The notes below the pieces were generated by a model. That model did not search any database. It was not told where the DNA came from and was given only the letters and a program-made list of their open reading frames with translations. Positions 11,476 through 22,802 of a DNA stretch of 64,000 bases are shown here, piece after piece. Source of the DNA: Chloranthus sessilifolius (Eukaryota; Streptophyta; Magnoliopsida; Chloranthales; Chloranthaceae); the NCBI GenBank assembly GCA_021018995.1, contig CM037588.1, positions 86,960,765-87,024,764 on the forward strand. Direction: 5' to 3'. The translations under genes were made by a program, and so were the position numbers. Position 1 is the first letter of the stretch. Each line of letters opens with the position of its first letter.

Positions 11476-12752
11476 TCAGATTTGTGGAGGCTCATGATGG
11501 TAGATGGTCAGCACAGGCTCCAGGGTATTTTCAATGCATGGTTTGAGCCTCTGACCATTTACTTTCAAGGTTCTCCCATCACTGGGGTCCATAATTTCAA
11601 CAGCTCCAGAAGGAGATGCGTGAATGACAGTATATGGCCCTTCCCATCTGGATCTCAGCTTTCCAGGAAAAAACTTAAGTTTTGAGTTGAATAACCATAC
11701 CTTGGAACCAGCTATGAACTCTTTTCTCAGCAGATTTTTGTCATAGAAAGCCTTAACTTTTTCTTTGTAAGATCTTGCATTAATGTATGCATCCATCCTC
11801 AGCTCTTCCAACTCAAAGAAGTCGCAGCTTCTGTGATTACCAAAGTGAGTAAGATCCATGTTCAAGGTTTTAATAGCCCAAAAGGCTTTATATTCTAACT
11901 CCACTGGTAAATGGCATGATTTGCCATAGACCAATCTGAATGGGGACATGCCAATTGGGGTTTTATAGGCTGTCCTATATGCCCATAATGCATCATTCAG
12001 CTTAATGGACCAATCCTTTCTGTCCTTCTTCACAGTCTTTTCCAGCATATATTTTATTTCTCTATTGGAAATCTCCACTTGTCCACTGGTCTGTGGATGA
12101 TATGGAGTAGCTACTCTATGAGTCACAGAGTACTTTTTCAATAAAGCTTCAAAATGCTTATTACAAAAATGGCTTCCCCCATCACTAATAATAGGTCTGG
12201 GGGAACCAAACCTGGAAAAGATGTTGTCTTTTAAAAATTTCAGAACCACTCTATGATCATTGATTTTAGTGGCTGTGGCTTCAACCCATTTGGATACATA
12301 ATCCACAGCTACTAAGATGAAATTACAACCATTTGAAGGAGGAAAGGGACCCATGAAATCTATCCCCCAAATATCAAACAACTCGACTACCAAAACATTG
12401 AGTTTCTCTTAGAAATGCTGCCCAATTTCTGGCAGTTCTGACAAGACTTACAGTGCTGCAGAGCATCTTTGAAAAGTGTAGGCCAATAAAATCCACACTG
12501 CAAAACCTTTGCAGCAGTTTTGTTTCCACTAAAATGACCTCCACAGGCCTGTTCATGACACATGGAAAGTATGCTATGAAAGTCTTCTTCAAGGATACAT
12601 CTTCTTATTATTTGGTCTGCACAAATCTTGAACAGATAAGGATCCTCCCAAATAAAATGTTTAACCTTTGAGAAGAAAAGATCTTTATCCATTTTATTCC
12701 AGTGTTGAGGAGTTCTTCCAATAGCCAAAAAGTTGACTATGTTTGCAACCAA
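11476..12752 (-). pseudogene. integrase, nearly intact, two small deletions (A)
   Basis: Starts inside VANIVN after a one-base loss (T missing in the conserved PWFANIV) near 12747, then reads MDKDLFFSKVKHFIWEDPYLF. The HHCC zinc module is complete: [14 protein letters not shown] and, further on, CKSCQNCQ. About 14 bases are missing near 12400, between RNSM and the conserved ILVVELFD, shifting the frame again. From 12393 the catalytic core is open: [10 protein letters not shown] (first Asp), IISDGGSHF (second Asp), [14 protein letters not shown] (Glu), then [11 protein letters not shown] and the C-terminal [20 protein letters not shown], ending at PPQI. All three DDE acid residues are present. 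Confidence 0.92.
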
Positions 12753-14251
12753 GGGGTGTGTATACTGATAGCAAAAAGTTGCTCATCAAGGAAAGATTCA
12801 TTGATAGGCAGTCTATCAATCTCAGCAGTTAGAATTCTAGACAGGTGGTCAGCCACCACATTTTCCACACCCTTTTTATCTTTAATCTGCAATTCAAACT
12901 CCTGTAATAGGAGGATCCACCTGATTAATCTTGGTTTGGTATCCTTCTTAGACAAAAGGTATTTCAAGGCTGAGTGGTCAGTGAACACCACTATTTGTGA
13001 ACCTAAAACATATGACCTGAATTTCTCCAAAGCAAAAACAATTGCTAGCAGTTCCTTCTTAGTTGTTGTGTAATTGAGCTATGCATCAATCATTGATCTA
13101 CTGGCATAAGCTATGACATGAGGCAGCTTATTCTTTCTCTGCCCAAGAACAGCTCCCAAAGCATAGTTTGATGCATCACACATCAGCTCAAAAGGCAGTG
13201 AATAGTCTGGAGACTGTAGTATTGGAGCTGAAATTAAACAATTTTTTAAGAATTCAAATGCCTTCAAGCATTCATTGTTGAAAACAAAAGGGACATCTTG
13301 GCACAATAAATGACAAAGGGGCTTGGATATTTTACTGAAGTCCTTAATGAACCTTCTGTAAAATCCAGCATGTCCCAGAAAGCTTATGATTTGTTTAACA
13401 GTTTTGGGAGGTGGCAAATATGCAATTAAATCAATTTTTGCTCTTTCCACCTCAATGCCCTTGTGGGAGACAACATGGCCAAGGACAATGCCTTGGGTGA
13501 CCATGAAATGGCTCTTCTCCCAGCTCAAAACTAGATTGGTTTCTTCACATCTCTGTAACACCAAGTTGAGATGATGTATACATTGGGAAAAACTATCTCC
13601 ATATATTGAAAAATCATCCATAAAAATCTCCATAAATTGGTCAATCATATAAGAGAAAATGGAGTACATGCATCTTTGAAAGGTAGCAGGAGCATTACAA
13701 AGACCAAAAGGCATTCTCCTATAGGCAAAAGTGCCAAAAGGGCAAGTGAATGTGGTCTTTTGCTGATCTTGTGGATACACAGGAATCTGGTTGTAACTAG
13801 AGTAACCATCAAGAAAACAGTAATAAGCTTTTCCTGCTAGCTTATCTAAAATTTGATCAATGAATGGAAGAGGGAAATGGTGTTTTCTGGTCATTGTGTT
13901 TAGTTTTCTGTAATCAATACAGACCCTCCAACCAGTTGTTTGTCTGGTTGACATAAGCTCACCAGAATCTGAGGTTACAACTGTGATCCCAGATTTCTTA
14001 GGTACCACCTGTGTAGGTGCCACCCAAGCTGAATCTGAAATGGGGTAAATGACCCCTGCATCCAACAACTTAATAACCTCTTTCATGACCACTTCTTGCA
14101 TATGAGGATTCAGCCTCCTTTGCATTTCCCTAGAAGGCTTTGCATCTTCTTCCAAATGAATTTTATGCATGCAAATAGCTGGACTGATTCCTCCCAAATC
14201 AGCAATAGTCCAGCCAATTGCCCTTTTATGCTGTTTCAATACAATCAACAA
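12737..14251 (-). pseudogene. reverse transcriptase-RNase H, one nonsense codon (A)
   Basis: A single frame from 14251 to 12737, interrupted only by TAG at 13079-13081 where relatives have Gln (AQLNYTTT). Reverse transcriptase blocks in order: QVVPKKSGITVV, TGWRVCIDYRKLN, FPLPFIDQILDKLAG, FGTFAYRRMPFGLCNAPATF, and the catalytic FMDDFSIYG at 13610-13624. RNase H follows with CDASNYALGAVLGQR, YASRSMIDA, TTTKKELLAIVFALEKF, FTDHSALKYLL and VVADHLSRI. Upstream, 14252-14404 links to protease in the same frame through three further stops, each one substitution from the residue in relatives. This is the best pol copy in the window. Confidence 0.94.
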
Positions 14252-15289
14252 CTCTTCCTCCTGCTCCTAAGTGAGGGAGGAAGAAATAATCACAAGCAAT
14301 ATTTTATGGTCTCCTAAAAACACATATTTCAAATTTTTTGGCAACTATTTAAGCTCTACATCAGGTGGGTTGAGTAAAGAAGGTAACAAAGGTACCATGG
14401 CTGTTTATGGAAGAGGAAGAATAGCAGGTTTCCATGAAGAAAACCTTGCTATTTTTTCCTGAGTTTCCTGCACAGCTCTGACCTCCTCAGTCTTTGAGGC
14501 ACCAGCTGTCTCTTCTACATCATTTCTCCAAACATCTTTAAAATCTGTGGTTAAATCTTCATACTGCAAAAACTGTGGTAAAGTCTCTTCCACCAGTTCA
14601 TCCAACAGATCAACAAGAAAACACTGCTCATAACTGAATTGAGGCTGTGTGACTGCATTACAAACATTTAACTTCACCTTCATATTTCCAAAAGAGACTT
14701 CCATAATACCAGACCTGCATTGAATGCAAGCATTGGCTATAGCCAGGAATGGTCTCCCCAAAATGATAGGGATGGAAGTTTTGCTTTTTGTAGGTTCCAT
14801 ATCCAATACCGTAAAAATCAGGTAGAAAAACTTATCTACTCCTACCAACACATCCTCAATCATCCCAATCGGCTTTCTTTTGATCTGCGCTGGTTGTAAC
14901 ACCACATGAGTGGGTTTTAACTCTCCCAAACCTAGTTTCTCATATACAGAATATGAAAGCAGGTTGACACTAGCACCCAAATCTAATAAAGCCTTTTCAA
15001 TGGTATGTTCCCCAATAATGCAAGGGATTGTGGGGATTCCAGGATCTTGAAATTTAGGAGGTCTGGTAATGGACAAAACCTGATTAACTCTTTCCACAGC
15101 AAAGACCTTCTTGGATAACTGTATCCTAGATTGTCTTTTATGAGTACAAATATCTTTCAAAATTTTTGCATATGCTGGGATCTGTTTGATTGCATTAAGC
15201 AAAGGTAGATTTATCTTGACTTGCTTGAAAGTCTCCATCATTTCATCTATTTTTGTGTTCCCTTTATCAAAAGGGGATGCAGATTTCAT
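14252..15289 (-). pseudogene. aspartic protease and linker (A)
   Basis: Open from 15289 to a TAA at 14405-14407. MKSASPFDKGNTKIDEMMETFKQ is followed by IPTIPCIIGEHTIEKALLDLGASVNLLSY; the active site is DLGA, where most retroviral-type proteases have DTGA or DSGA. The same DLGA is in B3, so it is a clade trait rather than damage. IPIILGRPFLAIANACI gives the second conserved block. An acidic tail (LDELVEETLPQFLQYEDL) connects to reverse transcriptase. Stops near 14406, 14349 and 14270 interrupt the linker. The Gag frame joins upstream through a frameshift near 15370-15400. Confidence 0.9.
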
Positions 15290-15327
15290 GGCGTGGGGAA
15301 ATGGTAAATGAGGAACTAGTCCTTCAT

Positions 15328-16992
15328 TTACAGCTTTAGAAACATCATTAGAATATTTTTGATTTTTCTGTTTTTCATTTTCCTAATTTTTCTGAGGTAC
15401 ATCAGCACCCCAATGCCAACATCATGCTGCTCCTGCTGCATATCTCTAGCAGTTTCCTCAATTTCTTCTTCTTCCTTTTTAGTACCCACATTGTTATTTA
15501 CAACTCTTCCACTTCTCAAAGTAGTGATAAATTTTACTTCTTCATGTGAAACAGAAGCCTCTCCAACCATGAACTGTCCTTTAGGATTGTTCAAAGGTTG
15601 GCTAGGTAACCTGCCTTCCTCTCTTTTGGCCAAAGTATTTACAAGTTGACCCAATGTTTCCTCAATCTTCTTTATGCTCTGACTGTGAAAGTTTACAGTC
15701 TGAGTTAAAGACCCTAAATTTTGGAGTGAATTTAGAACTTGATCTTCAAAAGAAGGGGATCTGGAAAGGGTTTGAACTGGAGCAGATTGCTGTCCAGGTT
15801 GTTGTGGAATGGGCTACTAAAAATTTAGCTTGGTATAAAAATTCTGCTGATAAGGCTGAGCAGTTTTGAAAGGTAGTTGGTTCTTTGGTTGCTGCTGCTG
15901 TTGTGATTGATAATTGCCCTGGCTCCACCTTAAATTTGGGTGCCCTCTCCATGCATATTCATTTGATTGCATCTGTCGAAATGATTGGGCAGCATGAGCT
16001 TGCTCCACTACTAAATCTGGGAACTGTGGTGCAACTGGACATTGATCAAGTGAATGAGTAGGGGACTGATATATCAGACATGCCTCCTCTACTCTTGCAA
16101 CCATTGGATTTTTAAGTGAGTCCATCAATCTATCAAACTTTGTGGTTAAATTATCCATCTTCGTTTCTAACTCATTCACCTCATAAATCTTTCCTTTGGT
16201 GGTTTGCTGATTGTTCAACCTAGCAGGATTCTCAATGTCTCTTGACAAAGATTCCTGTTGAGTTGAATTTTCACCAATTACTTCAAAAAAATCCCAGACC
16301 TCCTCAACTGTTTTTTGTAAGGAGGTGCCTCCATAGGAAGCATCTACCATGTTCTTGCCCTTCTGATCAATTCCTTGATAGAAACTTTGAACAAGCTGCC
16401 ATCGGGGAATTTGATGATGAGGACATTACCTTAACAGTTCTTTAAATCTTTCTCATGCTTCATGGAAAGTTTCAGTTGAGTGTTGTGAGAAGGAAATAAT
16501 ACTTTGTCTCAACTGGCTGGTTTTAGACATAGGGAAGTATTTGGCTAAAAATTGACACTGCAAATCATTCCAAGAAGTGATACTATTTGGTGCCAACATA
16601 GACAACCATGCTCTAGCTTTGTCCTTTAATGAAAAAGGAAAGAGCCTAAGCTTGGTTGCCTCTGGACCCAGTCCAGCTATATTGAATGTGGTACAAAGAG
16701 ACAAAAATTCATCCACATGCTTGTATGGATCTTCCTTACTCAAACCATGGAAGGAAGGAAGCATTTGGATAGTTGATGATTTGATCTCATAATTTCCTTT
16801 AACAGTAAGAAATTGAATGCAAAATAGGGAATTATAGGCACCAGGTGCAAAATAATCCCTCAAAAGTAGAGGTTCTTCACCCATAGTAGCAGTCTCAGCA
16901 AAATTCTGTGATGTTTGTCTGGTTCGTAGTAGTCTTTCAACTTCTAAATTTAGAGGGACAATCTCAGGACTGAGAGTCCTCCTACCATACAT
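15328..16992 (-). pseudogene. gag, one frame with four stops (A)
   Basis: The start at 16992 is chosen because MYGRRTLSPE aligns with the N-terminus of D2 (MFGRRTLQPQ) and B2 (MYSRRSINPE). The core is LPSFHGLSKEDPYKHVDEF, RLFPFSLKDKARAWL, SWNDLQCQFLAKYFPMSK, MVDASYGGTSL. The putative zinc knuckle reads C-L-I-Y-Q-S-P-T-H-S-L-D-Q-C, so Tyr replaces the second Cys seen in D2 and B3. A Gln-rich tail follows. The frame is uninterrupted except for TGA at 16453-16455 (Trp in relatives), TAA at 16426-16428 and a double TAG at 15814-15819 within a Gln run. A frameshift near 15370-15400 separates it from protease. Confidence 0.92.
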
Positions 16993-17173
16993 ACAACACA
17001 AAATAGAGAATAAAATTATGCACAACAAACCTTCAGAAATCCTTTTAAAGTAGATTCCATGCTCAAAATGTATATGAATAACTGCACAAATTTAAACAAT
17101 AGAATAGTTTAGCACTGGTGTAATAAAAACAAAATAAAAATAAAAACTTAGGTCTACCTATTTTAAAACAAAT

Positions 17174-17191
17174 TCCCCGGTAGCGGCACCA
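17174..17191 (-). other. primer-binding site, tRNA-Asp type (A)
   Basis: Minus strand TGGTGCCGCTACCGGGGA begins six bases after the LTR end. It differs at three positions from the 18-base complement of plant tRNA-Asp(GTC) as I remember it. A leader of about 180 bases follows up to gag. Confidence 0.85.
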
Positions 17192-17197
17192 AAAACT

Positions 17198-19025
17198 TGT
17201 TATTGTTCTAAGTGTGCATGACTTGTGTTTTCAAAATAGATTTGTAAATGATGAATTATACTGAATAATACGAAATATCAGCACAAAAAGAACTTAATTA
17301 GCCTGCAAGATCAGGAGCAATTGTAGCAAGTTTTAAATGTAAGTGAGTAAAAGATCGTCCACAGGGAATTGATTTAAAATATATGATAAACCTCTAGATC
17401 TGAGCTACCAGATCTGGCCTCTAATCCTATCTACAAAGCAAGTAAGATAAGAGTTTGAATTGAAAGTAAAATGTAAACTAAATGATCCAGATCCGAGTTG
17501 GGGGAATTGGAAGTAAAATTAATAAGAATGGAGAAATAACAGTTGACTTAAGCTTAGTAATTGATTGTAGAATGAGAACTAGTGCAACACAGTCAAGAAA
17601 GTATCAAATCTTCATCTGGCTACCAGCTCAGATGTAAGAGAAAATAATCCAATTCAAGGATTAGAATTGAGTTGAAATTATGGCTATGATCTGTCCACTT
17701 TAATGGACACAGATCATCCAATAGTCTTCAATTCAAATTCCTGATTCTGAATAAGAAACACCACTACAAATGCTGTGAGAAATTAGGTTACAAACGCCAA
17801 TTCTCACAGGGATAATGAATTAAGGGAAATTGCTTATCAAACAGTAAATCTAAAGGAATCTAATAAAATAAGGAGATCACAGGGAACCCTTAACACGAAT
17901 CCAATTGAGAACATACGGTTCACAGCAACCTTTTCAAATTCACCATTACAATTATAGCACTCAGCTTAAACAGCTCTCGGATTTGTAGTCTTGAATACAA
18001 ATCTCACTTGTATTACAAAAGTATTTCACAGATCTCAAGTACAAAGCTAAGCTATTACAGAGGTTTCAGACAAGAGATCTGAAGTGGAAGTGAGGCAATA
18101 GAAATGAAACTCAAAATCTGGATGCCCAAATTGGGCAAATGGTTCATCTATTTATAGTTTCCCCCAAGTCTAGCTCAGATGCGTATCGACCAATTAGAAT
18201 TGGTTAGATCTGTATCAACCAATGGGAGTCGAGCACAAGGATCCAGATCTGTTTTGGCTAATCAGAACTGCTTGATTTGGTTCAGCCAATCAGATGACAG
18301 AAGCATCAATTCTGTTATGTATTTAAAAAATCTATTAGAACTTCTAGAAGTTCCCGCCAATTGATTTCATCTTCGGGTGCTCACATGGGGTGGAATATGC
18401 CTTTGGTTCGTGCTCAGAATCCTCCGAAATGTCCTTGGGTTTTTAAATGCATTGGGGCGCGTGTAAAAGATTACTGAATTACCCTTGCAGATGCTAGGAA
18501 TCTTTAGAATACCATTTCGCATAGTTTAGGGAACTTTTCGCAAGGTACTGTGACTTCTGAAGCTCTTTTCGCACAGTTCTGGTGCTGTTTGCAAGGAGTT
18601 CTCTTCTTTTCGAATAGGTCAGAAATCCTTTCGAAGAGTTCAGGTGCTCTTCGAAAACTAAGCCTGGAGCTTTTAGTTCTTTTCGCAAAGTTCAGGTTCT
18701 TTTCGAAATGTTCAGATTCTTTTCGAAAAGCACTCTGTAATGCATTTTTCTGTTCGAATAGCTCCACATCTCTTTCCAGGTTACAACCAGGCCTTTGTCC
18801 TCTTTAGTTTAGGCATTTTGACAGCTCGTGAGGTTGTCCCTTCTCTTTCTTCCTTTGGATCAACATGGATCATCATCTTTTTGGCACTTTTAGGCTGCTT
18901 TCATGGTTAAGCCTGTCTTTATTATTAGCTGTAGCACAAGCACTTAAAACACTTATTTAGTTCTGTCAAGGGTCTATCAAGGCCCAGGTTAAAGGGTGGA
19001 AAATGGTATTTTCTAGTCTTTAACA
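17198..19025 (-). repeat. 5' LTR of element A
   Basis: Minus-strand start TGTTAAAGAC at 19025, end ...AATAACA at 17198. TTCGAAAAG / TTCGCAAAG array at 18530-18760 (nine copies counted by eye), TATA box CTATAAATAG at 18148-18157, hairpin ATGATCTGT / ACAGATCAT at 17686-17717, CTTGCAGG box near 17300-17315. Same order as the 3' LTR at 4819-6655. Confidence 0.93.
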
Positions 19026-19780
19026 ATAACCATTAAACTCCATAATTATATTACAAGCTTACAATATTATTGTGCCCAGATCTGCAATCTGTGCAATATA
19101 CAGTCTATTACAAGCCTCTGAATCTCTCAATTTACAGCAAAGACCTCACTCTAACTACTGAAAAGAGTTTAGCCACTCATGATTGGCTAAAGAGAGAATG
19201 GGAGAAGAAGGAAGGAGGGAGAATTTGAAGGGAAAAAATGGATCTCGCGCTAAGCTCTAGTTCTCTCAAAATTTGGATGGATGTTATGTATTTTCTTCAA
19301 GCTTTTATACTCTCCTCCTCTGTCCTTAGAATTCGTTTCAGCCAATCATAGCGCAAGGGAATAATTTTGTTATTTTGGGCTGCTGATGTGGCCGATTTCT
19401 CTTCTAGAAGCTCTCTTCCCATTGTCTCTCAACTGGAAAATTCTCATAAAGTAGTTAGGATTTCCATTCGTGCCCAACTATGTGCCAAAAATACCCCTAG
19501 GGGTCACTGAAGTGCTTTGGAACTCATGCACAGAAATATGAAAGTGACAGTTACTGAAGAAACATGCTGAGAAGTTGCCAAAATGAGTGTCACGAGGTTC
19601 AGGGGATCCTCTCGACAGGTTCTAAATTTGCCTTAAGTTCTCATCGACAAGTTGCATTAGATTTCGACATCATCACAGACTCCTTGACAAGATTGAAGTA
19701 GCTAGTCGATAGTTTGGACACATCTCGACAGGTTAATGAAGATCCTGTCGACAGCTTCAGAGAATATCTTGAGAGGTTGG
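19026..19780 (-). repeat. family-D solo LTR, segment 2 (middle)
   Basis: Middle of the minus-strand solo LTR; 19026-19030 (ATAAC) is the right target duplication of element A. A TATA box (TATAAAAG on minus) lies at 19302-19309. Family-D CTCGACAGG-like motifs cover about 19600-19775. The minus-strand order matches D1: array, then TATA, then R-U5. The last five bases (GTTGG, 19776-19780) are the left duplication of B2. Confidence 0.9.
19776..19780. repeat. target-site duplication GTTGG of B2, left
   Basis: GTTGG here equals 32885-32889. The two copies bracket LTR-to-LTR element B2 exactly. Confidence 0.92.
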
Positions 19781-22458
19781 TATTATTCACTGAAAAGTAC
19801 CACTTTTCACCTCTTAAGCTAGCCTTTGCTGGACCTTGAAGCTCACTAATAATCATTTGTTAGGTGGGTTTTGTAGTTAGCAATAAACTATACAACTTAA
19901 TATAAAATCCCTGCTTTTTGGTCCAAAGAAGAGAAAGAAGACATGCAAAGATGACAGCCGAGCGAAAGCCTAGTGAAACATATTGGTAGTGCTCACTATG
20001 GTGACTCATTTGCTGGTCATCATTAACCCAAACGTCTAGCAGATGAATAAAGTTAGTTGAGAATAGAGGAAGCTGCAACAACAATAAGTACAAGGCATCA
20101 GAGGATCAAAAGAATCATCTCACAGAGTTGAAGAGCTCCCTCATAGAGCTAAGGATGCAGTGGAAGCTGCCCTCGCGCAGATGGGGCGCGCAGTCAAGAG
20201 GAGAGCAGTAAAGACATTGCAAAGATCTCGCATCTTAAAATCCTAAGAATTTGTGCTCGCGAAGCTCTGGTGGAGATCGAGCCTTAAAGCAGCTACATGT
20301 AGAAAATAGCGAGTCCATATGTATAAAGAATAATTTATCACCTTGCAGAGTTCTCGTGAAGCCTGGAAGGGAGAGACACCCAAAAATATCCTCGCACAGC
20401 TCTCGCGCACTCTGGAGCCTAACCAGTTACTACACGAGCACAGGAGCCTACCTGTGTGAGTATCCAGCGAGAGAACTTCTAAAACTCTACGGTGTGAGAA
20501 ATCCAGGCATTTCCAAATCACCTCCATGATAGCACTACAATGTAAAGCAACTGCGCGATCAACTGAGGATCTTCTGCGGGAGTGAACAAACCTCCTAAGA
20601 CAAATGCTCTTTCGCGAAGGCAAAGCAACTGCGCGAGTGAATTAATGCAGATGCCAGCCCCGTGAAGATTGGGTTCTCTACTTATCAACCCTAACTCAAG
20701 GACATTTTAGGAATTTCTCAAGGCTAGGGCACACTTCTCGAGGTGCAGATTTTGAGGCGCACATCTCAAAGCATTCAAGGGTTGTAATAGTGTCACGTCT
20801 GCCGAAAAAATTAGGATTAATCTCTTTTGAACCAAGGCCTTATGGACAGAATATATAAGCTGTACTTAGAACTTAGTATTTTCATCTTTCCTTCATCTTC
20901 TGTTGGCAGAGAATTCTAGCAGGCTAGGGTTAGGGCTTGATCATCTCTTTTTCTTATTTTTCATCTCTCTTAGCCCATCATTGGCTGGCTAATCCTTCTG
21001 TAAGCACCTAGGTTTATTTTTATTTTAGTCTTGTAATAGGCTTTATATACATTGGGATCTTTTGGATGGGCAGTTGTGTACAAGCTGCAGCCTTGAGATA
21101 GCTCATTGTAAGTTTTGCTTTTATCAATGGATTATTGTTTTAATGACTAGTTGAATCTATAGATCTTGTGGTTTCCTTAGATGTCTAATGGATCCATGCT
21201 TTAGGACTAGCCCATTCAGTTTCTAGTAGATCTATTATTTAATATCTGATTTCCCTAGATTCAATAGCCCCATGGATAGCAAGCCAGATCTGTAGTTAGA
21301 TCTGGAGAGCTCGTAGCCCTGGGACTCCATGGAGGCAGCAGCAGTTTGCATGTTCTTTATGAGATCTCTGTGGTATGGACAGACCTATCAGATACCCTAT
21401 GACCATTTGAGTGGACAGAGTATAACCCTAGGGTGGTGTCCAGCCACATGTTTGAGAAGGATTTTTCTCCCCTGCACATGAGGTTCTAGATCCTTGTGAG
21501 GAGGTTTGTGCAGGAATTGGCTCCCCTCTATTTTACTTGACAAATATTAGATGTAGATCTAATTTCTCTATAGTAATTACATCTTGAGGCTGAGTCATTG
21601 CATGCCTTTTGTAGCAATGACCAGCTGAATCTAAATCTTTATTCAACCTGTTACAGGTCTTTTTTGTGGGCACAGTGAGCCGTTGGCCTTGGCAAAGCAC
21701 TTAGGACTTTATGGGTTGGAATACCTATGGATGTTAGCCAGATTTGTGTGCAAATCTGGGGAGCTTGTAACACTGACATTACATTATATCTTCAATAATA
21801 TTCATGGCCTGCTCTGGTCCAGTGGTTGGGAAAATGATCAGTCCACTCCTCTGGATTAGAATAGCAACTTCTGGCTTGATCAATGGGATTTGATAGACTC
21901 TATAGGATAGGCTGTGGCCATTTGAGTGGATAGCCTATAGCTTTAAGAGCACCCCAAATGGCGTGGGTTAAGTTGGATATTTCTATCTTGTTGAGGTTAG
22001 TAATATCATCTCAGCAAGGATCACTGCAGAGACAGTCTAAATCTGAGTTATATTACTGCATTAACTCTAGCTTAGCCTGCTTACTTCCCATCATTTGTAT
22101 GGCACACACCATCACCATCTTCTTCTTAACTCTTTCTTTAGGATAGGACTGCACTTTATTTCTCTTTTGTTAGGGTTAATTTAGTGTAGTCGTGACACCC
22201 AACTCCCTTTCTTTAGGATTGTCAGATCTGTAGCTAGATCTGGAGGCCTACTATTATAGCCCGTTTTGGATTCTAGATCAATTTCTCCGTAGGACAAGCT
22301 CTTACTTATCAAAACTTGCTATAATAGGCCCTGTATCTTGCAGGCCTAGGATGTTTTAGGATTATTGTTTTCACCATATCTTTATCTTTTGTTTCACTTT
22401 GATGCTAATTTTCTTCTAACACCACATAATAAAAGAGCACAATCCGGAATAGACAACA
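19781..22458 (+). repeat. 5' LTR of B2
   Basis: Begins TATTATTCAC (TG start mutated to TA; the 3' LTR has TGTTATTCAC) and ends ...AGACAACA. Tip hairpin TGAAAAGT / ACTTTTCA at 19791-19809. CTCGCG-type array at about 20130-20640. TATATAAG at 20852-20859. Possible splice donor GTAAGC at 21000, hairpin GTCATTG / CAATGAC at 21594-21621, hairpin ATAGGCT / AGCCTAT at 21907-21938, CTTGCAGG near 22335. Confidence 0.93.
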
Positions 22459-22464
22459 TGTTTT

Positions 22465-22482
22465 TGGCACCGCTGCTAGGGA
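22465..22482 (+). other. primer-binding site, tRNA-Asp type (B2)
   Basis: TGGCACCGCTGCTAGGGA, six bases after the LTR, with about four differences from the plant tRNA-Asp complement. Confidence 0.85.
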
Positions 22483-22802
22483 CATTGATCTTTTTAGTAA
22501 ACCTGAGTTGTACTATTATTTTAAACTTCTAAATTCTTTGTAGCTGTGCCTAATCTAGAAAAAAGTGCTACTGATATTTTTTAGAATTTTGCAAAATTGG
22601 ACAGCAGAAGAAGGGAAAAGCTAGAGTTGCAGCTGGAGTGTAGCTAGCTTTGTTTGCACTTCCTTTCCCCTATATCTCAGTCTATTTATATTTAATTCTC
22701 TGTTATTTATTTAGTGTAAATCTATGTAGTTATTAATTTTTGTTTGAAATTCTTTTGTGTATGCTTGTGAGCATTCTCTGTACTTACTGTGGGTATGAGT
22801 AT
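22483..22802 (+). other. untranslated leader of B2
   Basis: AT-rich leader between the primer site and gag. It contains GGACAGCAGAAGAAGGGAAAAGC, cited here only as the block at about 22597-22620, which is conserved at 54818-54835 in B3 and could be part of a packaging or leader signal. No coding sequence seen. Confidence 0.6.

Larger units (their letters stand above)
4819..19025 (-). mobile_element. Element A: full-length Athila-type retrotransposon
   Basis: The most complete element here, about 14.2 kb on the minus strand. From right to left it has the 5' LTR, tRNA-Asp-type primer site, gag, protease, reverse transcriptase, RNase H, integrase, an array-bearing spacer, ORF2, an internal polypurine box, a noncoding region with hairpins, the polypurine tract and the 3' LTR. 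LTRs are 1828 and 1837 bp. By hand, roughly 11 substitutions are visible in the first 270 aligned bases at the left ends, plus one gap of a few tens of bases. Gag-pol carries about ten lesions in total, most of them simple stops. It is inserted in the family-D solo LTR. Confidence 0.93.

Noticed and set aside
13386..14317. Several plus-strand open frames over the element A pol region
   Set aside because: They are antisense shadows of the minus-strand reverse transcriptase frame and match no family.
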